In this document: positions 50,003 through 58,580 of the stretch, piece after piece
Layout: each line of letters starts with the position of its first letter
Position numbering within the stretch: position 1 is the stretch's first letter
Origin: Pseudomonas chlororaphis
GTDB taxonomy: Bacteria; Pseudomonadota; Gammaproteobacteria; Pseudomonadales; Pseudomonadaceae
Assembly (NCBI RefSeq): GCF_000783395.1
Contig: NZ_JSFK01000001.1
Span: 310,001-374,000 of the forward strand
Length of the DNA: 64,000 bases
Direction of reading: 5' to 3'
The notes under the pieces: generated by a model
The model's database searches: none
Told to the model about the DNA's origin: nothing
Seen by the model: only the letters and a program-made list of their open reading frames with translations
Position numbers and translations under genes: made by a program

Positions 50003-51089
50003 TGTCTTCTCCTTCGACCATGACGGCGGTCAGTGTGAGTGAGCGATCCAGCCGCACGCAGTCGGCCCAGGCGCCGGGTTGCAGACGCCCGCGTTCGTTG
50101 ATGCCGAGGTAGTCGGCGGGGAATTGCGAAAGACGTTGCGAGGCCTCGCTGATCGGCAAACCGATCTTCACCAGATTGCGCAAGGCCTGATCCATGGTCA
50201 GTGTGCTGCCGGCCAAGGTGCCGTCGGGCAGGCGTACGCCGCCCAGGCATTTGGTCACGGTGTGGCTGCCGAGCTTGTATTCACCGTCGGGCATGCCGGC
50301 GGCGGCAGTCGAATCGGTCACGCAATACAGGCAGGGGATCGAGCGCAGTGCCACGCGAATGGCACCGGGATGCACATGCAGCAGATCGGGAATCAGCTCG
50401 GCGAATTTAGCGTGGGCCAATGCCGCGCCGACGATGCCCGGTTCACGGTGATGCAGCGGGCTCATGGCGTTGTAGAGGTGAGTGAAACTGGTGGCGCCGG
50501 CATCGAGGGCGGCGACACCTTCCTCGTAACTGCCGAGGGTGTGACCGATCTGCATGCGCACGCCACGGCTGCTCAGCTCACGGATCAAACCGTCATGACC
50601 GGCGATTTCCGGGGCGATGGTGATCACCCGGATCGGCGCCAGCGCCAGGTATTCTTCGACTTCGGCCATCAACGCGGTGTGGGCGAAGTTCGGTTGGGCA
50701 CCGAGTTTTCCCGGATTGATGTACGGGCCTTCGAGGTGTACGCCGAGGACCCGCGCGGCACCTTTCGGACGCTGTTCGCAGAACTCTCCTACTTCCTTCA
50801 GGACGCTGGAGATCTCGGCGCTCGGCGCGGTCATGGTGGTCGCCAGCAGCGAGGTGGTGCCGAAACGCACGTGGGTTCTGGTGATGGTTTCGAAAGCGCT
50901 GGCGCCTTCCATGATGTCTTTGCCGCCGCCACCGTGGACGTGCAAATCGATGAAACCGGGCAGCAGATACGGCAAATCATTGCTCGCCGGATCGCAAGGC
51001 ACACCTTCGATCGACACGACTTTGCCGTGTTCGTGGATCAGCCGGCCGCGAACCCAGCCGCTGGCGGTGAGGATGTTGTCTTCGGACAT
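49983..51089 (-). CDS. nagA: N-acetylglucosamine-6-phosphate deacetylase
   Basis: A 368-residue amidohydrolase that deacetylates GlcNAc-6-P. Features: the metal-site start FIDLHVHGGGG (~46-56), the HLEGPYINPGKLGAQPNFAH substrate loop (~120-139), QIGHTLGSYEEGVAAL, and the catalytic Asp in CVTDSTAAAGMPDG (~268-281). The length is normal. It lies between nagR (40-base gap) and the deaminase gene (20-base overlap). Confidence 0.95.
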   Translation of the reverse strand: MSEDNILTASGWVRGRLIHEHGKVVSIEGVPCDPASNDLPYLLPGFIDLHVHGGGGKDIMEGASAFETITRTHVRFGTTSLLATTMTAPSAEISSVLKEVGEFCEQRPKGAARVLGVHLEGPYINPGKLGAQPNFAHTALMAEVEEYLALAPIRVITIAPEIAGHDGLIRELSSRGVRMQIGHTLGSYEEGVAALDAGATSFTHLYNAMSPLHHREPGIVGAALAHAKFAELIPDLLHVHPGAIRVALRSIPCLYCVTDSTAAAGMPDGEYKLGSHTVTKCLGGVRLPDGTLAGSTLTMDQALRNLVKIGLPISEASQRLSQFPADYLGINERGRLQPGAWADCVRLDRSLTLTAVMVEGEDIDFKNA

Positions 51090-51129
51090 TTTGATTCTCG
51101 CTTTGGGCCGCTCTCAGCGGCGCAGCTCT

Positions 51130-51861
51130 TTATCTACGAAGCTCTGCAACAAAGTCGTAGTAGTCGTTGCGGCAATAGGTGTCGGTGACTTCGATCGGTG
51201 TGTTGTCTTCCAGGTAGCCGACCCGGGTCATCAGCAGCATCGCGGTGCCGGGGGCGATGCCGACCAGTGCGGCAAACTCGTCTGAGGCGTTGATTGCCTG
51301 GATGTGCTGCAAGGCGCGGACGATCGGTTTGCCGATGCCGTCGAGGTATTCGTAGAGCGAATCGCCGACCAGTTGTGGCTTGGGCATGATCGAGGCGGGC
51401 AGGGTGCTCATTTCGATGGCCATGACCGTGTCATCGGCTTTGCGCAGGCGCTTCATGCGCGCGACCTTGTCGTTCGGCGACAGGCTGAGGCGAATCAGTT
51501 CTTCGTGGGTCGGCAGGGTGATTTCGCGTTCCAGCCATTTCGAGCTAGGCACGAAACCCTTCAAACGCAGCATCTCGCTGAATCCGGAGAGGCGCGACAG
51601 CGGTTGTTCGAGGCGTGGGGTGATGAAGGTGCCGGAACCTTGCAGGCGCCGGATCAGGCCTTGATCGAGGAGGACTTCCAATGCCTTGCGGGCAGTCACC
51701 CGGGAAATGCCCAATTGCTCGCTGAGGTTGCGTTCCGAGGGCATCGCCTGCTCGGACTTCCACTGCCCGGCATGAATCGCTGCTTCCAGATTGCGTGCCA
51801 GTTGCAGGTACAGCGGCGTCGGCTGGGAGTCGTCCGGGCGTAGGGTATGGAGGTCGTTCAT
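51130..51861 (-). CDS. nagR: GntR/HutC-family transcriptional regulator of the nag operon
   Basis: A 243-residue regulator: an N-terminal winged helix (MPSERNLSEQLGISRVTARKALEVL, split by residues ~35-60) and a UTRA ligand domain (~85-240) like that of NagR/DasR, which sense GlcNAc-6-P or GlcN-6-P. The start at 51861 is chosen for GGAA spacing; ATGs at 51870 and 51927 are alternatives. As the first gene, it probably represses its own operon through the repeats at 51919-52010. Confidence 0.88.
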   Translation of the reverse strand: MNDLHTLRPDDSQPTPLYLQLARNLEAAIHAGQWKSEQAMPSERNLSEQLGISRVTARKALEVLLDQGLIRRLQGSGTFITPRLEQPLSRLSGFSEMLRLKGFVPSSKWLEREITLPTHEELIRLSLSPNDKVARMKRLRKADDTVMAIEMSTLPASIMPKPQLVGDSLYEYLDGIGKPIVRALQHIQAINASDEFAALVGIAPGTAMLLMTRVGYLEDNTPIEVTDTYCRNDYYDFVAELRR

Positions 51862-51914
51862 GTAGGGCATTTCCGTCGCGAGTATAGGATTGTTGTTGCT
51901 CGCTTGTGGGGCGG

Positions 51915-51943
51915 AAATTAATACCACTTGAATACCATGTCAA
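51915..51943 (-). promoter_or_regulatory. Predicted promoter of the nag operon
   Basis: On the minus strand TTGACA (51938-51943) and TAATTT (51915-51920) are exactly 17 bases apart. Two operator-like half-sites overlap the spacer and -35 edge, as expected for a repressed promoter. Confidence 0.6.
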
Positions 51944-52010
51944 CGCAGTGAAATGGTATCTGGCCCAATGGATTGGCGGCTTTCAGGGGTTATGGTTTGA
52001 AGTGGTATTA
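51919..52010. promoter_or_regulatory. Nested inverted repeats, candidate NagR operators
   Basis: Outer pair: TAATACCACT (51919-51928) and its exact complement AGTGGTATTA (52001-52010). Inner pair: ATACCAT (51932-51938) and ATGGTAT (51953-51959). A further AGTGGTAT lies at 52066. TGGTAT-type sites suit a HutC-type repressor. Confidence 0.65.
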
Positions 52011-52028
52011 GTGGTGGCCTGTAAAAAA

Positions 52029-52110
52029 CAAAAGATCGCAGCCTGCGGCAGCTCCTACAGTTGAGAGTGGTATCACCTCTGTAGGCGCTGCCGCAGGCTG
52101 CGATCTTTTG
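52029..52110. repeat. Inside-out REP pair, GTAGGAGCTG class
   Basis: Arms CAAAAGATCGCAGCCTGCGG and complement face outward with the CTCCTACAG ends in the centre, the reverse order of the other copies. It can still fold as one hairpin and lies just past the L,D-transpeptidase stop. Confidence 0.88.
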
Positions 52111-52144
52111 ATTTATTTTTTTGCAGGTGACCAGTGGTCAGGGA

Positions 52145-52660
52145 TCAAGGGCGGATTTCGACCATCGTGCCATCCGGCACCAGGTTCCACACTTCGCGCA
52201 TATCAACGTTGCGCATGGCGACGCAGCCGTCAGTCCAGTCGAGGGTGTGGAACAGGTCTTCCGGGGTTTCTTCCGAATCCGGCGTGCCGTGGATCATGAT
52301 CATCCCGCCGGGCTCGACACCTTCGCGACGGGCGCGGGCCGAATCGCTGATGTTCGGGTAGGAGATGTGCATCGACAGATTGAATTTGTCGCTGGTCTTG
52401 CGCCAGTCGATCCAATAGAAACCTTCAGGTGTGCGTTTGTCGCCTTCTATCAACTTCGGACCTTTTTTAGCGCCCTTGCCCAAGGAAATACGATAGGTCT
52501 TGAGCGGCTTGCCGTCGGCGATCAGCTGCAATTGATGAGCCGATTTGAGCACCAGGACTTTCTCGATGAACGGGGTATTCGCAGGCGTCACAGTGGTCAC
52601 GAAGGACGCTTGGGAGACGGTAACGAACGACAGGCAGAACAGGGCAAGCAACCAGCGCAT
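52145..52660 (-). CDS. L,D-transpeptidase (YkuD domain)
   Basis: A 171-residue exported protein. A signal peptide (MRWLLALFCLSFVTVSQAS, cleavage after QAS near residue 19) leads to a YkuD domain. The catalytic region is MIMIHGTPDSEE (His) and TDGCVAMRNVDM (Cys). Such enzymes make 3-3 peptidoglycan crosslinks or attach proteins to the wall; which applies is unknown. The start at 52660 is preferred to 52693, which has no ribosome site and would bury the signal peptide. Confidence 0.88.
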   Translation of the reverse strand: MRWLLALFCLSFVTVSQASFVTTVTPANTPFIEKVLVLKSAHQLQLIADGKPLKTYRISLGKGAKKGPKLIEGDKRTPEGFYWIDWRKTSDKFNLSMHISYPNISDSARARREGVEPGGMIMIHGTPDSEETPEDLFHTLDWTDGCVAMRNVDMREVWNLVPDGTMVEIRP

Positions 52661-52747
52661 TGAAACGATTCCCCAGGAATGACGCAGATACATGATTTAT
52701 AGGTGTTGTGCAGACGTGCTCGGGTTATCGGCTGGCCGGCGAAGAAA

Positions 52748-53299
52748 TCAAGTAATGGCAGGCTGAGCGAGCGGCGGAATCGATTCCGAACGAACCGGAT
52801 ACACCTCAGCGCGACGATCAGCGAAGAAGCATTCTAAGGTACGCCCCACTGTGCGGAAAGCCAGTTCGTCCCAGGGAATGTCGGCTTCGTCGAATAGTTG
52901 CACTTCGAGGCTCTCGGGGCCGGCGGCAAAGTCCAGATCGACCAGCTCGGCACGGAAGAACACATGCACCTGACTGATGTGCGGCACATCGATCAATGTG
53001 TAGATGCTCAGGTTGCGCACGCGGGCGCAGGCTTCTTCGGCAGTCTCGCGCACGGCGGCCTGCTCGATGGTCTCGCCGTTCTCCATGAAACCGGCCGGCA
53101 AGGTCCAGTAACCCAGGCGTGGCTCGATGGCGCGGCGACAGAGCAACACTTTGGTGCCCCAGGTCGGCACGCAGCCGGCGACTATATTGGGATTCTGATA
53201 GTGAATGGTCTGACAGCTGTCACAGACAAATCGCAGCCGCGAATCGCCTTCGGGAATGCGCTGGGTGACCGGGTTACCGCAGTGGCTGCAAAATTTCAT
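52748..53299 (-). CDS. Nudix hydrolase with N-terminal zinc ribbon
   Basis: A 183-residue Nudix enzyme. A zinc ribbon of four Cys (CSHCG at 4-8, CDSCQ at ~26-30) precedes the Nudix box GFMENGETIEQAAVRETAEEA (GX5EX7REUXEEXG pattern, with Ala where the last Gly is usual). This resembles NADH pyrophosphatase-like proteins but is shorter than NudC and lacks its SQPWPFPQS motif. The substrate is unknown. The start at 53299 follows AGGAAG. Divergent from a second Nudix gene. Confidence 0.88.
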   Translation of the reverse strand: MKFCSHCGNPVTQRIPEGDSRLRFVCDSCQTIHYQNPNIVAGCVPTWGTKVLLCRRAIEPRLGYWTLPAGFMENGETIEQAAVRETAEEACARVRNLSIYTLIDVPHISQVHVFFRAELVDLDFAAGPESLEVQLFDEADIPWDELAFRTVGRTLECFFADRRAEVYPVRSESIPPLAQPAIT

Positions 53300-53446
53300 G
53301 CTGGGCTTCCTGAATGCTGCGCCTATCTTGGCGTGCAGCGGTGCCGGTCGGCAAGTTGTCGTTTCGCGACACGACGGGTTTCGGGGGCTTGGGCGCTCGC
53401 AACGATTGGTGCATGATGCAGAGTAAGGCACAGATCGAGAACACTC

Positions 53447-54046
53447 ATGCTGGACGAGCTACTGCATAGGGTAAGCAACCACACACCGCGCACGCTGGAG
53501 ACTGACACACGTTTCCCCGAGGCCGCCGTTCTGGTGCCGATCACCCGCAGTGACGAGCCGGAACTGGTACTGACCCTGCGCGCCAGCGGGCTCTCGACCC
53601 ACGGTGGCGAAGTCGCCTTCCCCGGCGGCCGCCGCGATCCGGAAGACCCGGATCTGATTTTCACCGCCCTGCGCGAAGCGGAAGAAGAGATCGGTCTGCC
53701 GCCCGGACTGGTCGAAGTGATCGGACCGCTGAGCCCACTGATTTCCTTGCACGGCATCAAGGTCACGCCTTATGTCGGCGTGATCCCCGATTTCGTCGAG
53801 TATCAGCCCAATGATGCCGAGATCGCCGCGGTGTTCAGTGTGCCGCTGGAATTCTTCCGCAAAGACCCTCGTGAACATACCCATCGCATCGACTATCAAG
53901 GTCGCAGTTGGTACGTGCCGAGCTATCGCTACGGCGAATTCAAGATCTGGGGGCTGACAGCGATCATGATCGTAGAGTTGATCAACCTGCTCTATGACGC
54001 GAAAATCAGCCTGCATGAGCCACCCAAAAGCTTTATCAATACCTGA
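53447..54046 (+). CDS. Nudix CoA pyrophosphatase-like protein (NudL family)
   Basis: A 199-residue Nudix hydrolase of the CoA-diphosphatase type, which splits CoA into 4'-phosphopantetheine and 3',5'-ADP. The Nudix box [20 protein letters not shown] followed by EEIG is complete, and the CoA-specific upstream region ([18 protein letters not shown]) fits UPF0035/NudL. It is divergent from the zinc-ribbon Nudix gene across 147 bases, and 47 bases upstream of the carbonic anhydrase-like gene. Confidence 0.9.
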   Translation: MLDELLHRVSNHTPRTLETDTRFPEAAVLVPITRSDEPELVLTLRASGLSTHGGEVAFPGGRRDPEDPDLIFTALREAEEEIGLPPGLVEVIGPLSPLISLHGIKVTPYVGVIPDFVEYQPNDAEIAAVFSVPLEFFRKDPREHTHRIDYQGRSWYVPSYRYGEFKIWGLTAIMIVELINLLYDAKISLHEPPKSFINT

Positions 54047-54093
54047 AGCCGTCGTTCGAACGGTCATTCACCGTGAGCCCTGAGGAAAACAAG

Positions 54094-54618
54094 ATGAAAT
54101 ACCGCTTGGGCGACGCCCGTGTCGAGACCCATCCACAGAGCTGGGTAGCGCCCAATGCCGTACTGGTGGGCAAGGTCAAACTCGACGAGGGCGCCAACGT
54201 CTGGTTCAACGCCGTGCTGCGCGGCGACAACGAACTGATCCTGATCGGCAAGAACAGCAACGTGCAAGACGGCACCGTGATGCACACCGACATGGGCTAT
54301 CCGCTGACCATTGGCACCGGAGTGACCATCGGCCACAATGCGATGCTGCATGGCTGCACCGTCGGCGATTACAGCCTGATCGGCATCAACGCAGTGATTC
54401 TCAACGGCGCGAAGATCGGCAAGAACTGCATCATTGGCGCCAACTCGCTGATCGGCGAAGGCAAGGAAATTCCTGACGGCTCGCTGGTGATGGGCTCGCC
54501 GGGCAAAGTCGTGCGCGAGCTGACCGAACCGCAGAAAAAGATGCTTGAGGCCAGCGCCGCGCACTATGTGCATAACTCCCAGCGTTATGCGCGTGATCTG
54601 GTTGAGCAGGAAGAATGA
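54094..54618 (+). CDS. Gamma-carbonic anhydrase family protein
   Basis: A 174-residue left-handed beta-helix trimer protein with hexapeptide-like repeats ([50 protein letters not shown]). The zinc-ligand histidines of the gamma class are in place: HTD, GHNA and LHGC. Enzyme activity in PaaY/YrdA-type members is variable. The start at 54094 (AGGAAAAC upstream) is preferred to a GTG at 54073. Its 3' end overlaps the DUF1289 gene by four bases. Confidence 0.9.
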   Translation: MKYRLGDARVETHPQSWVAPNAVLVGKVKLDEGANVWFNAVLRGDNELILIGKNSNVQDGTVMHTDMGYPLTIGTGVTIGHNAMLHGCTVGDYSLIGINAVILNGAKIGKNCIIGANSLIGEGKEIPDGSLVMGSPGKVVRELTEPQKKMLEASAAHYVHNSQRYARDLVEQEE

Positions 54619-54827
54619 ACACGTCCGAGAGACCTGTCGCCTCGCCATGCGTGAATATTTGTGCGCTGGATGAGGCTGACATCTGCACTGGCTGCCAGCG
54701 TACGGTCGAGGAGATCACCCGCTGGGGCCGCATGAGCAATGACGAGCGTCGGGTGGTGTTGGGGTTGTGTCATGAGCGGGCTAAGGCGAGTGGGTTGGTT
54801 TGGATGATGCCGTCGTCGAAGACGTGA
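54615..54827 (+). CDS. DUF1289 protein
   Basis: A 70-residue protein with the DUF1289 pattern: [20 protein letters not shown], with three Cys that may bind metal, then [17 protein letters not shown]. Function is unknown. Overlap with the carbonic anhydrase-like gene (ATGA) indicates coupled translation; this pairing is common in Pseudomonas. Confidence 0.9.
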   Translation: MNTSERPVASPCVNICALDEADICTGCQRTVEEITRWGRMSNDERRVVLGLCHERAKASGLVWMMPSSKT

Positions 54828-54853
54828 TCGGCTTGGGACGGCCCTCACCCTAA

Positions 54854-54874
54854 CCCTCTCCCGGAGGGAGAGGG
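54854..54874. repeat. CCCTCTCCC hairpin repeat
   Basis: CCCTCTCCC, GGA loop, GGGAGAGGG, preceded by CCCTCACCCTAA. Same family as 43693-43735. Confidence 0.8.
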
Positions 54875-55071
54875 GACTGACCGAGTTGATGGTTCGAGTT
54901 ACATCGACCTGAGCTACCGAGTCGAACTCAGGTTTTGAAAAGCCTCCGATCGGCTCGCTTTCCCTTCGTTTGAAGGGGGAGGGAGCGACCGGGTTGATTG
55001 TTCGGGTCGCACCGACCTGGGTTATCGAGTCGAACTCGGGATTCGATTAAACGAAGATCTGCTCCCTTTCC

Positions 55072-55094
55072 CCCTCTCCCCGTGGGGGAGAGGG
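55072..55094. repeat. CCCTCTCCC hairpin repeat
   Basis: CCCTCTCCCC, GTG loop, GGGGAGAGGG, followed by CTGGGGTGAGGGG; the inverse of the other copies' CTCACCC flank. Confidence 0.8.
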
Positions 55095-55163
55095 CTGGGG
55101 TGAGGGGGTGGCTCTTGATCTGCGGGTCAAGTAACCTGTGCGCCAATCTGCCAGGTCGCCCCC

Positions 55164-55631
55164 ATGATTTTCCTCATCGCCTACATCAGCAGTGTCGTGC
55201 TGATCAACTTCGCCTTCTCCACCGCGCCACACCTGGACATCATCTGGTCGGCCTGGGGCGGGCTGGTGTTCGTATTGCGCGATATGGTGCAAACCCGCTT
55301 CGGCCACGGCGCGATCGTCGCGATGCTGGCGGCGCTGGTGCTGTCCTACGTCACCTCTGATCCCTCCATCGCGCTGGCCAGTGCCACGGCGTTCGCGGTC
55401 TCCGAGTGCATCGACTGGCTGGTGTTCAGCATCACCAAGCGACCGTTGCGCGACCGCTTGTGGATCAGCTCGGCACTGAGCATTCCCCTCGATACCTTCA
55501 TCTTCTTCGGTATGATCGACTTGCTGACGCCACCGGTGATCATCACCGCTTTGCTGTCGAAATTCGCCGGGGTTACCGCCGTCTGGCTGATCATGGCCTG
55601 GCGCGATCGCAAACAGGCCGTCGCCGGCTGA
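55164..55631 (+). CDS. VUT-family permease (YhhQ-like)
   Basis: A 155-residue membrane protein with about five spans, resembling the VUT/YhhQ family (preQ0 uptake in E. coli). Its ATAFAVSECIDWLVFSITKRP (near 76-96) matches the family's conserved TAF..SE..D...F motif. It is shorter than E. coli YhhQ (~220 residues), as many Pseudomonas members are. The substrate may be a queuosine precursor, but that is inference. It stands alone, 100 bases before purT. Confidence 0.82.
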   Translation: MIFLIAYISSVVLINFAFSTAPHLDIIWSAWGGLVFVLRDMVQTRFGHGAIVAMLAALVLSYVTSDPSIALASATAFAVSECIDWLVFSITKRPLRDRLWISSALSIPLDTFIFFGMIDLLTPPVIITALLSKFAGVTAVWLIMAWRDRKQAVAG

Positions 55632-55731
55632 AGCCAAACCCTCAGGTTCATGTAAAATGCCGCGCTTTCTCCCCATGGAAAGCGCGTCTGGCGTTGCTTT
55701 CCTCGATGATCCGCTTCTTTGAGGACCTGAG

Positions 55732-56913
55732 ATGACCCGTATCGGAACTCCATTGTCGCCAACCGCGACCCGCGTATTGCTGTGTGGCTGTGGTGAGTTG
55801 GGCAAGGAAGTGGTAATCGAGCTGCAACGCCTGGGCGTTGAAGTGATTGCCGTCGATCGTTACGCCAGCGCGCCGGCCATGCAGGTTGCCCATCGCAGCC
55901 ACGTGATCAACATGCTCGACGGCGCCGCGCTGCGTGCAGTGATCGAAGCCGAGAAGCCGCACTTCATCGTGCCGGAAATCGAAGCCATCGCTACCGCCAC
56001 ACTGGTCGAACTGGAAGCCGAAGGCTTCACCGTGATCCCGACCGCGCGCGCTGCGCAACTGACCATGAACCGCGAAGGCATCCGTCGTCTGGCCGCTGAA
56101 GAACTGGACCTGCCGACCTCGCCGTACCACTTTGCCGACACCTTCGAGGACTACAGCAAAGCCGTTGAAGACCTGGGTTTTCCATGTGTCGTCAAACCGG
56201 TGATGAGCTCGTCGGGCAAAGGCCAGAGCCTGCTGCGCAGCGTCGATGACGTGCAGAAAGCCTGGGACTACGCGCAAGAGGGCGGTCGCGCCGGCAAAGG
56301 TCGGGTGATCATCGAAGGCTTCATCGATTTCGACTATGAAATCACCCTCCTGACCGTGCGCCACATCGGCGGCACCACGTTCTGCGCGCCAGTCGGTCAC
56401 CGTCAGGAGAAGGGCGACTACCAGGAATCGTGGCAGCCACAAGCCATGAGCCCGATTGCCCTGGCTGAATCCGAGCGCGTTGCCAAAGCGGTGACTGAAG
56501 CGCTGGGTGGCCGCGGCCTGTTCGGCGTTGAGCTGTTCATCAAGGGTGATCAGGTGTGGTTCAGCGAAGTCTCGCCGCGTCCGCATGACACCGGTCTGGT
56601 GACATTGATTTCGCAGGATCTGTCGCAGTTCGCTCTGCACGCTCGCGCGATTCTGGGCCTGCCGGTGCCGCTGATCCGTCAGTTCGGGCCTTCGGCTTCG
56701 GCAGTGATTCTGGTGGAAGGGCAGTCGACTCAGACCGCATTCGCCAACCTCGGCGCGGCGTTGAGCGAGCCGGACACGGCGTTGCGACTGTTTGGTAAGC
56801 CAGAAGTGAATGGTCAGCGTCGTATGGGTGTGGCACTGGCGCGGGATGAGTCGATCGAGGCTGCTCGTGCCAAGGCGACCCGTGCTGCTCAGGCTGTTGT
56901 TGTAGAGCTGTAA
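55732..56913 (+). CDS. purT: Formate-dependent phosphoribosylglycinamide formyltransferase
   Basis: A 393-residue ATP-grasp enzyme that makes FGAR from GAR, formate and ATP, the folate-independent form of purine step three; its product is PurL's substrate. Recognisable: [20 protein letters not shown] (~17-36), [13 protein letters not shown] (ATP-grasp phosphate loop, ~154-166) and the metal-binding [20 protein letters not shown] (~264-283). The length is normal. A REP pair follows. Confidence 0.96.
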   Translation: MTRIGTPLSPTATRVLLCGCGELGKEVVIELQRLGVEVIAVDRYASAPAMQVAHRSHVINMLDGAALRAVIEAEKPHFIVPEIEAIATATLVELEAEGFTVIPTARAAQLTMNREGIRRLAAEELDLPTSPYHFADTFEDYSKAVEDLGFPCVVKPVMSSSGKGQSLLRSVDDVQKAWDYAQEGGRAGKGRVIIEGFIDFDYEITLLTVRHIGGTTFCAPVGHRQEKGDYQESWQPQAMSPIALAESERVAKAVTEALGGRGLFGVELFIKGDQVWFSEVSPRPHDTGLVTLISQDLSQFALHARAILGLPVPLIRQFGPSASAVILVEGQSTQTAFANLGAALSEPDTALRLFGKPEVNGQRRMGVALARDESIEAARAKATRAAQAVVVEL

Positions 56914-56927
56914 ACCGAGTCGCGACA

Positions 56928-56991
56928 TTCGCGAGCAAGCTCGCTCCCACAGGGAAATGCATTCCAATGTGGGAGCGAGCTTGCTCGCGAA
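56928..56991. repeat. Inside-out REP pair, GTGGGAGCGAGC class
   Basis: TTCGCGAGCAAGCTCGCTCC ... and its complement, with GGGAG ends facing inward over a 16-base loop. It separates purT from the convergent MFS gene. Confidence 0.9.
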
Positions 56992-57006
56992 GCTTTTGAT
57001 CTTCTG

Positions 57007-58323
57007 TCAGGCAATCTGATTCAGATCGTTATTGCGCGTTTCCTTCAGGCACAGCACTGCAATCAAACTCAGCACCGCCGCCGCCGACACATACCCGCCG
57101 ACATAACTCAACCCTCCCATCGCCACCAGTTTCTGCGCAAAGAACGGCGCCGCCGAGGCTCCGACAATGCCGCCCAGGTTATACGCCGCCGAAGCGCCGG
57201 TATAACGCACGTGGGTCGGAAACAGCTCAGGCAACAGTGCCCCCATCGGCGCAAACGTCACGCCCATCAAGAACAGTTCGATGCACAGAAACAGCGCCAC
57301 GCCCCAGGTCGAACCCTGAGTCAGCAACGGCTCCATCAGAAATCCAGACAGAATCGCCAGCACGCCACCAATGATCAGCACCGGTTTGCGCCCGTAACGG
57401 TCGCTGGCCCAGGCTGACAGCGGTGTCGCAGCGGCCATGAACAAAACGGCAAAGCACAGCAGTCCCAAGAATGTCTCGCGGCTATAACCCAGTGTGGAAA
57501 CCCCATAGCTCAGGGAGAACACCGTCGAGATATAGAACAGCGCGTAGCACACCACCATCGCCGCCGCGCCCAGCAGTGTCGGCGCCCAGTACTGGCTGAA
57601 CAGCTCGACCAGCGGCACTTTTACGCGCTCCTGACGGGCGATGGCGTTAGCGAACACCGGCGTTTCGTGCAGCTTCAACCGCACGTACAGACCGACCATC
57701 ACCAGCGCGGCACTGAGCAGGAACGGAATCCTCCAGCCCCAACTGCGGAATTGCTCGTCATCGAGGGTCATGGCTAGCGTCAGGAACAAACCGTTGGCCG
57801 CGAGAAAACCAATCGAAGGGCCGAGCTGCGGGAACATGCCGAACCACGCGCGTTTGCCTTTCGGTGCGTTTTCCGTGGCCAGCAGCGCAGCACCGCCCCA
57901 TTCGCCGCCCAATCCCAGGCCCTGACCAAAGCGCAGCACACACAACAGAATCGGTGCCCAGGCGCCAATGGTGGCGTAACCCGGCAGCACGCCGATCAGC
58001 GTCGTACACACGCCCATCAACAATAGCGAAGCTACCAGCGTCGATTTACGCCCGATGCGGTCACCGAAGTGGCCGAACAACGCCGAGCCCAGCGGTCGGG
58101 CGAGGAAGGCGATGCCAAAGGTCAGAAACGCCGAGAGCATCTGCGCCGTGCCGGACGTCTGCGGAAAGAACACCGGCCCGATCACCAGTGCAGCCGCCGT
58201 GGCGTAAACATAGAAGTCGTAGAACTCGATCGCGGTGCCGATAAAACTCGCCGTCGCCACACGGGTCGCGGAGTTGGTCGGTTGGGCAGGCGTGGTGTCG
58301 CTGTAAGCGGTACTGGTTGTCAT
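57007..58323 (-). CDS. MFS transporter, metabolite:H+ symporter (MHS) family
   Basis: A 438-residue 12-span carrier of the MHS branch (relatives carry citrate, ketoglutarate, proline/betaine, shikimate). Hallmarks are ATASFIGTAIEFYDFYVYA at the start, ALFGHFGDRIGRKSTLV in the first cytoplasmic loop and RFGQGLGLGGEWGGAALL. The substrate cannot be told. The start at 58323 follows AGGGAT; an upstream ATG at 58344 is less likely. No local regulator. Confidence 0.88.
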   Translation of the reverse strand: MTTSTAYSDTTPAQPTNSATRVATASFIGTAIEFYDFYVYATAAALVIGPVFFPQTSGTAQMLSAFLTFGIAFLARPLGSALFGHFGDRIGRKSTLVASLLLMGVCTTLIGVLPGYATIGAWAPILLCVLRFGQGLGLGGEWGGAALLATENAPKGKRAWFGMFPQLGPSIGFLAANGLFLTLAMTLDDEQFRSWGWRIPFLLSAALVMVGLYVRLKLHETPVFANAIARQERVKVPLVELFSQYWAPTLLGAAAMVVCYALFYISTVFSLSYGVSTLGYSRETFLGLLCFAVLFMAAATPLSAWASDRYGRKPVLIIGGVLAILSGFLMEPLLTQGSTWGVALFLCIELFLMGVTFAPMGALLPELFPTHVRYTGASAAYNLGGIVGASAAPFFAQKLVAMGGLSYVGGYVSAAAVLSLIAVLCLKETRNNDLNQIA

Positions 58324-58542
58324 GCGGTGATCCCTGACAGTCATGAGCTCCGTGGGAGCGAATTATTATGGTCGAACACCCAGGGATGTGGGATGAGGCG
58401 CGATCGCTGTTTCAGGTAGGAACAGTCGCCGGTGTAATGCAGAAATGGCCGAAACCTGTCAGGTGCGGGGTAAGCATGAGGTTCGGCGGGGCTTGGGTAA
58501 GCGCCTCGATTATAGGAAGGGGGCTAACGATTGAACAAGAGC

Positions 58543-58574
58543 AAAAAGATCGTCCGAACGCGGCCCGATCTTTT
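58543..58574 (-). terminator. Terminator of the CNNM/CBS gene
   Basis: On the minus strand AAAAGATCG pairs with CGATCTTTT and is followed by TTTTTGC, seven bases after the gene's stop. Confidence 0.8.
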
Positions 58575-58580
58575 GATCTT

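Larger units (their letters stand above)
54828..55163. other. Gene-free region with tandem repeats and hairpins
   Basis: 336 bases with no supported ORF. It consists of two diverged ~55-base direct repeats 108 bases apart (54879-54933 and 54987-55041), alternating with CCCTCTCCC hairpins at 54854-54874 and 55072-55094. Confidence 0.7.
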
